From Flavobacterium sp. AG291 (GTDB lineage: Bacteria > Bacteroidota > Bacteroidia > Flavobacteriales > Flavobacteriaceae): a stretch of 64,000 nucleotides of DNA. The stretch covers positions 62,001 through 126,000 of the forward strand of contig NZ_QQAR01000013.1 of NCBI RefSeq assembly GCF_003350375.1, given 5' to 3'. Shown here piece by piece: positions 61,123 to 64,000 of this stretch; within the stretch, counting starts at the first letter, position 1, and each line of letters starts with the position of its first letter. The notes under the pieces were generated by a model. The model saw nothing but the letters and a program-made list of their open reading frames with translations. It was not told the DNA's origin and did no database searches. Both the position numbers and the translations under genes were made by a program.

Positions 61123-61652
61123 GTTCTTACTTTGCTAATTAGATATCCGCAAAAGAATAGGAGGCAAGCCCATCCGAAATAAGCAGGATATTTATAGTAC
61201 CAAGGGGTAAACTTTACAACAACAGGAATTTCTTTTGTTTTAAGCTTGTCGATATAAACAATGCTATCTCTGCTGACATAGTTTTTTTCGCTTTTGGTTT
61301 CCGCGAGGTTTTGGTATGCAATAAGTAAATTGCGGTATTTGTCATAGTACACACCATATTTATTGTCTCCTGATACCTTGTTAGTGTTTACTTGCTCAAG
61401 TATTTTATCGATAGCTTCCTGACAAACAGAATCACATTCTTTCTTACTGGTTCTGATCTTACCTATAACAACCTGAAGGCTATCGGCAATAGCTTTATTC
61501 CTGTCGATTTCTTTCGTTGCAATGGTGTTGACAGTAGTATTTTGAGTTGTATTGTCTGTTTCTTTGACAGTAGGTAATGGAGGCTTTCCACATGATGCGA
61601 TCAGTATTAGTCCTATGAATATTAAAAGCCAGGTGTTTTTTAGTGTTTTCAT
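61095..61652 (-). CDS. One-piece spanin-like lipoprotein
   Basis: N-terminal lipobox (LLIFIGLILIASCGKPP) with a periplasmic helical region of about 130 residues (KEIDRNKAIADSLQVVIGKI ... KEIPVVVKFTPWYYKYP), and a C-terminal membrane helix (YFGWACLLFFCGYLISKV). Outer-membrane lipid anchor plus inner-membrane helix in one chain is the topology of u-spanins (as in T1 gp11), which fuse the two membranes at lysis. Position between the holin-like and endopeptidase genes supports this. Confidence 0.72.
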   Translation of the reverse strand: MKTLKNTWLLIFIGLILIASCGKPPLPTVKETDNTTQNTTVNTIATKEIDRNKAIADSLQVVIGKIRTSKKECDSVCQEAIDKILEQVNTNKVSGDNKYGVYYDKYRNLLIAYQNLAETKSEKNYVSRDSIVYIDKLKTKEIPVVVKFTPWYYKYPAYFGWACLLFFCGYLISKVRTWIRKKSLL

Positions 61653-61996
61653 TAGTTTATCTTTTTGATTTGTTTTCTTACTGTATCAAAGGCAGTGATA
61701 GCCAGTTCTTCCAACTTTGAGTAAATAAGGTCACTCATTGATCCTGCAAGGCTGCAAAAAGCGTAAGAGAAAAGTTTATTGAAATGTAGAAACTGATCAA
61801 TAAAAGCATAAGCTATACCTGCAATAAAAAGCGACATAAAGGCCTCAATTAAAAACCTTTTAAAAGTGATTTTTGTTCCTTTTTCATGGAGTTTACGCAT
61901 TTTGTAAACTGATCCTGCAATAACGAACATCGCAAAAGAGAAAAATTCAGCTAATGGTTTAAATATTTGGGTAATTATTTCGGCAGGATTTTTCAT
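61652..61996 (-). CDS. Holin-like membrane protein
   Basis: A 114-residue protein with three hydrophobic segments (FFSFAMFVIAGSVYKM; FLIEAFMSLFIAGIAYAFI; FSYAFCSLAGSMSDLIY) and charged ends, resembling LydA-type holins by the central RFLIEAFMSLFIAGIAYAF. Starts one base inside the spanin-like gene. It likely forms pores and triggers lysis. Confidence is limited as holins have little sequence conservation. Confidence 0.68.
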   Translation of the reverse strand: MKNPAEIITQIFKPLAEFFSFAMFVIAGSVYKMRKLHEKGTKITFKRFLIEAFMSLFIAGIAYAFIDQFLHFNKLFSYAFCSLAGSMSDLIYSKLEELAITAFDTVRKQIKKIN

Positions 61997-62043
61997 AGTA
62001 ATTCTTTATTGGATTTCGATTTTTTAATGCTTTGAGATTAATT

Positions 62044-62790
62044 TTATGGTTTTACCTCACAGATTACATTCCAAACGGCAGAACCATTATTATTGAATGC
62101 TCTTAGCGTTGCTGAAACTGTTACGTCTAATTCCGTAAGCAAAGCCCCCTTTTTAATTACTCCATGTAGTTTTATACTTTGTCCTTGTGAAACCACTACT
62201 ATTTCTTTTGAAATATTTTCAGCAGGATCAGGGAGATACCAGTCAGAACCAATAGCGTTATTATCTTCAAAAAAGGTTCTTTTATAGAATTGAATGTCTT
62301 CGGTGTATATGTTGAAATTGGGAGCGTAAACGCCTACATAACCATTAATAAAATTTAACTGTCGTTCTACAAACTCTTTATCTACTAATGATCTTTCCGT
62401 GTAGTCAGCAGAATAGTCTTGTAAGTATTGTATACCTTTTTGGTTTTGTGAGTTGACTATTATGTCACCGTCTGAATTTATAACTACACTACCATCTGAA
62501 ACATATACTGAACTTTCTCTTGATTCTAAATCATTTCGTGCGTAAAGCGCAGCTATCGCTGGATTCGTGTAAGTATCATCAAAAGCACTGACATATATTT
62601 CAGCAAATTTTGTTTGATTAGTATTATATGCACCCATTAGTGCAAAAGCCCATTCTGCGATATTGGAAAGAGATATATTTTCCCCAACACTTACTTCGGA
62701 ACCACGCTCAAAAACATCTTGTGCGGTATCTGATCCACCGCCTCCAGAACTACCCGGAAACCATTCTACGCTTGTTCCTATGCTGCTCAT
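62044..62790 (-). CDS. Phage fibre/tail-type structural protein
   Basis: Start MSSIGTSVEWFPGSSGGGG at 62790 is preferred over 62829, since the latter's first 13 residues lie in the frame overlapped by the upstream gene. 248 residues. Signature GIQYLQDYSADYTERSLVDKEFVERQ is the YxxDYSxxYTxRSLVDKxYV pattern of Flavobacteria phage receptor or tail proteins. Poly-Gly/Ser linker near the N-terminus and a beta-rich end. It sits in the virion-type operon. Confidence 0.75.
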   Translation of the reverse strand: MSSIGTSVEWFPGSSGGGGSDTAQDVFERGSEVSVGENISLSNIAEWAFALMGAYNTNQTKFAEIYVSAFDDTYTNPAIAALYARNDLESRESSVYVSDGSVVINSDGDIIVNSQNQKGIQYLQDYSADYTERSLVDKEFVERQLNFINGYVGVYAPNFNIYTEDIQFYKRTFFEDNNAIGSDWYLPDPAENISKEIVVVSQGQSIKLHGVIKKGALLTELDVTVSATLRAFNNNGSAVWNVICEVKP

Positions 62791-62859
62791 CCTTATTTTG
62801 TTTATAGAGGTTATAAATTGCCCACGCACCGTAGGTAATACCGCCTAAAGCGACTATTG

Positions 62860-63339
62860 TTATAATTGTTCGGGCAGTGTTACTTTTTTTTTTAGATCAA
62901 GTCCTATTATTGCCATTGCTTCAGTATAGTCACTGTCGGTAATGTATTGGTTCACGGTAGGTCCGTTCTCAATCCTGACCATGATCTTACAAATTGCGAT
63001 AATTGTTTCCTGGCTTAGTTCGATTAAATCTAACGCTGTAATTCCAACACTTGCAGCAACCGTATTTATATATGAAACCGTATTGTTTTCAAAAGATGGT
63101 GCATACTCTGTAATTAATGCCTGAATTGTGTTTTTACCTCCCTTGATATCTGAAATAAGATCACGCATCATTGCACGGAGGCCGTAACGTAATTCTATAA
63201 ATTGCTCGAATTTGCCATCAGTGTTTTGACTTAATGGCACTTTACCCACCCATGAAATTGAGGTCTGTATAAGATTTCCGGGGTTGTTGTTCCTGATGCC
63301 TCGCGGATAACCGGGTTTATTCAAATAATTTTTAGCCAT
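62860..63339 (-). CDS. P5-like phage structural protein (GIRNNNPGN family)
   Basis: The 159-residue protein begins NKPGYPRGIRNNNPGNLIQTS, typical of phage structural protein P5 and related muramidase-like proteins. The remainder (ELRYGLRAMMRDLISDIKGG, LITEYAPSFENNTVSYINTVAASVGI) is the same family, helical. It ends in KKKVTLPEQL after a run of ten A (62884-62893 as T on the plus strand). A -1 slip there would add a 44-residue tail with a membrane helix. Overlaps the next gene at its start by one base. Confidence 0.8.
   Translation of the reverse strand: MAKNYLNKPGYPRGIRNNNPGNLIQTSISWVGKVPLSQNTDGKFEQFIELRYGLRAMMRDLISDIKGGKNTIQALITEYAPSFENNTVSYINTVAASVGITALDLIELSQETIIAICKIMVRIENGPTVNQYITDSDYTEAMAIIGLDLKKKVTLPEQL
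62884..62893 (-). other. A10 slippery run near end of P5-like gene
   Basis: In the leftward frame the codons are CTA AAA AAA AAA GTA. A -1 shift after AAA AAA AAA opens a frame of 44 codons to a stop at 62750, with TIITIVALGGITYGAWAIYN as a membrane helix followed by basic residues. That frame has no ATG, GTG or TTG start, so it can only be reached by slippage, or the base count is wrong. Confidence 0.7.
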
Positions 63340-63764
63340 TATATTCGTACTGTTACAGGTTTAGTAGTCTTCTTTGATGGTGTCGAATTGTTTACAGTTT
63401 GTGGCTTTTTGCTTTTCGTTGTAACCGCTAATGCAATGGCTACTGCAACACCGCCCAACACCCACGCAAGAGTATTATCCTTTTTCTTTTTGGTAGTTCC
63501 ATTGATTACCAAAGCCGGTTGCAACTTTACCACTGATGGGAATTCACTTGCTTTAAAGCTTACTACTCCATAGCCGTGAGATTCTACTTTTATAGTGCTG
63601 TTAGGGTCTAAAGCTAAAAATGTGAATGCGCCGGTCTCTTCATCAGTCCATACGTTACCGCTAACAGTCTGACCGACTGCTGTAGCTACTTCCGATATCT
63701 GTGCTATTTGGTAAAGCGGTAGGCCGCTTTCATCCAATATCTTTCCTGTTATCTTGTAAGGCAT
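63339..63764 (-). CDS. CarboxypepD-like membrane protein
   Basis: A 141-residue protein. N-terminal CarboxypepD_reg-like beta-sandwich (YKITGKILDESGLPLYQIAQISEVATA ... FTFLALDPNSTIKVESHGYG), then a membrane helix (LAWVLGGVAVAIALAVT) and a basic tail (KSKKPQTVNNSTPSKKTTKP). Domain outside or at virion surface, tail inside. In the virion-type operon. Confidence 0.7.
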   Translation of the reverse strand: MPYKITGKILDESGLPLYQIAQISEVATAVGQTVSGNVWTDEETGAFTFLALDPNSTIKVESHGYGVVSFKASEFPSVVKLQPALVINGTTKKKKDNTLAWVLGGVAVAIALAVTTKSKKPQTVNNSTPSKKTTKPVTVRI

Positions 63765-63774
63765 ATCTATAGAT

Positions 63775-63984
63775 TTATAGAAGTGGTTGGTATTTTAGTC
63801 TTAGCGTGTTGTATTGTGATGATGATAGCTCATTTTCAAGCCACACCTGAAGCGGTAGAAGCGGTAAAGGAGTCAAAGGCCAAGGGTTGATCTGATTGCC
63901 TAATGTTTTGTTATAGCTTCTTTTTCCAAATTTGGCTGCTACCTGTGCGAATTGTGAAGCATTTACGTACTGGAGAGCATTCAT
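63775..63984 (-). CDS. Small prophage protein, 69 aa
   Basis: No family recognised. A short protein with a proline-rich middle (NPWPLTPLPLLPLQVWLENEL). ATG 63984 follows GGATGAAGC; stop at 63775. Its upstream neighbour lies beyond the window. Confidence 0.55.
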   Translation of the reverse strand: MNALQYVNASQFAQVAAKFGKRSYNKTLGNQINPWPLTPLPLLPLQVWLENELSSSQYNTLRLKYQPLL

Positions 63985-64000
63985 AATTTTTGCTTCATCC

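Larger units (their letters stand above)
53494..64000. mobile_element. Integrated prophage-like element (left part; continues past window)
   Basis: Starts next to tRNA-His with a tyrosine integrase. Contains rightward lysogeny/cargo genes (integrase, small lipoprotein, candidate TAC operon) and a long leftward block of lysis and virion-like genes (M23 endopeptidase, spanin-like, holin-like, fibre-like, P5-like GIRNNNPGN protein). No relaxase, conjugation pilus, or transposase seen, so prophage is favoured over an integrative conjugative element. The right end and the second attachment copy are outside the window. Confidence 0.82.

Noticed and set aside
57013..64000. Integrative conjugative element
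   Set aside because: ArdC-like domain is common there, but no relaxase, coupling protein or Tra gene is present, while lysis and fibre-like genes are.

Overview
The window looks like a chromosomal segment of a member of the Flavobacteriaceae, close to Flavobacterium. The evidence is AT-rich DNA, Bacteroidota-type promoters (TTG about 19 bases before TAnnTTTG), a type IX secretion sorting domain, bacillithiol synthesis (bshB1), a LETM1-related protein, a stand-alone MnmD, and many short Flavobacteria lipoproteins. Positions 1 to about 53,400 are ordinary core chromosome. The last 10.6 kb is an integrated element that continues past the right edge.

Layout: 1-3.1 kb holds the end of mnmA, a TatD hydrolase and tcdA. 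3.1-7.8 kb holds envelope proteins, including an LpoB/COG3014 lipoprotein pair. 8.3-11.2 kb is a two-component system. 11.3-15.5 kb holds a MazG-like protein, ilvE, and a DUF4920 / cytochrome c / mnmD operon. 15.6-19.9 kb holds divergent oxyR and dps, then a SulP transporter with a beta carbonic anhydrase. 19.9-23.3 kb holds a LETM1-related protein, an FAD oxidoreductase and stress-type small proteins. 23.6-32.6 kb is fatty acid beta-oxidation (MarR regulator, fadN-fadA-fadE order, and an acyl-CoA ligase), interrupted by kptA and a DUF2750 gene. 32.8-42.2 kb is mixed: polysaccharide deacetylase, GH39 glycosidase, and a cluster of poorly known genes. 42.3-53.4 kb holds purL, a T9SS-secreted protein, lipoproteins, a hotdog thioesterase with menF, and bshB1.

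At 53,419 there is a tRNA-His gene, followed 57 bases later by a tyrosine integrase. From there on the genes look like a prophage. Rightward genes carry the integrase and lysogeny cargo; leftward genes carry lysis and virion-like functions. The leftward block has a holin-like protein, a one-piece spanin-like protein, an M23 endopeptidase, a P5-like GIRNNNPGN protein, a fibre-like protein, several single-membrane-span proteins, and a large ArdC / zincin / RecA-like fusion.

The most interesting system is a three-gene cargo operon at 55,532-56,806: a small putative antitoxin, a clear SecB-like chaperone, and a protein resembling ADP-ribosyltransferase toxins. This looks like a toxin-antitoxin-chaperone (TAC) defence module in an antitoxin-chaperone-toxin order. 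It has its own promoter, an inverted-repeat operator candidate, and a terminator-like hairpin embedded in the end of the antitoxin gene that could limit expression of the two downstream genes. A second notable signal is an A10 run at the end of the P5-like gene, where a -1 slip would add a transmembrane tail.
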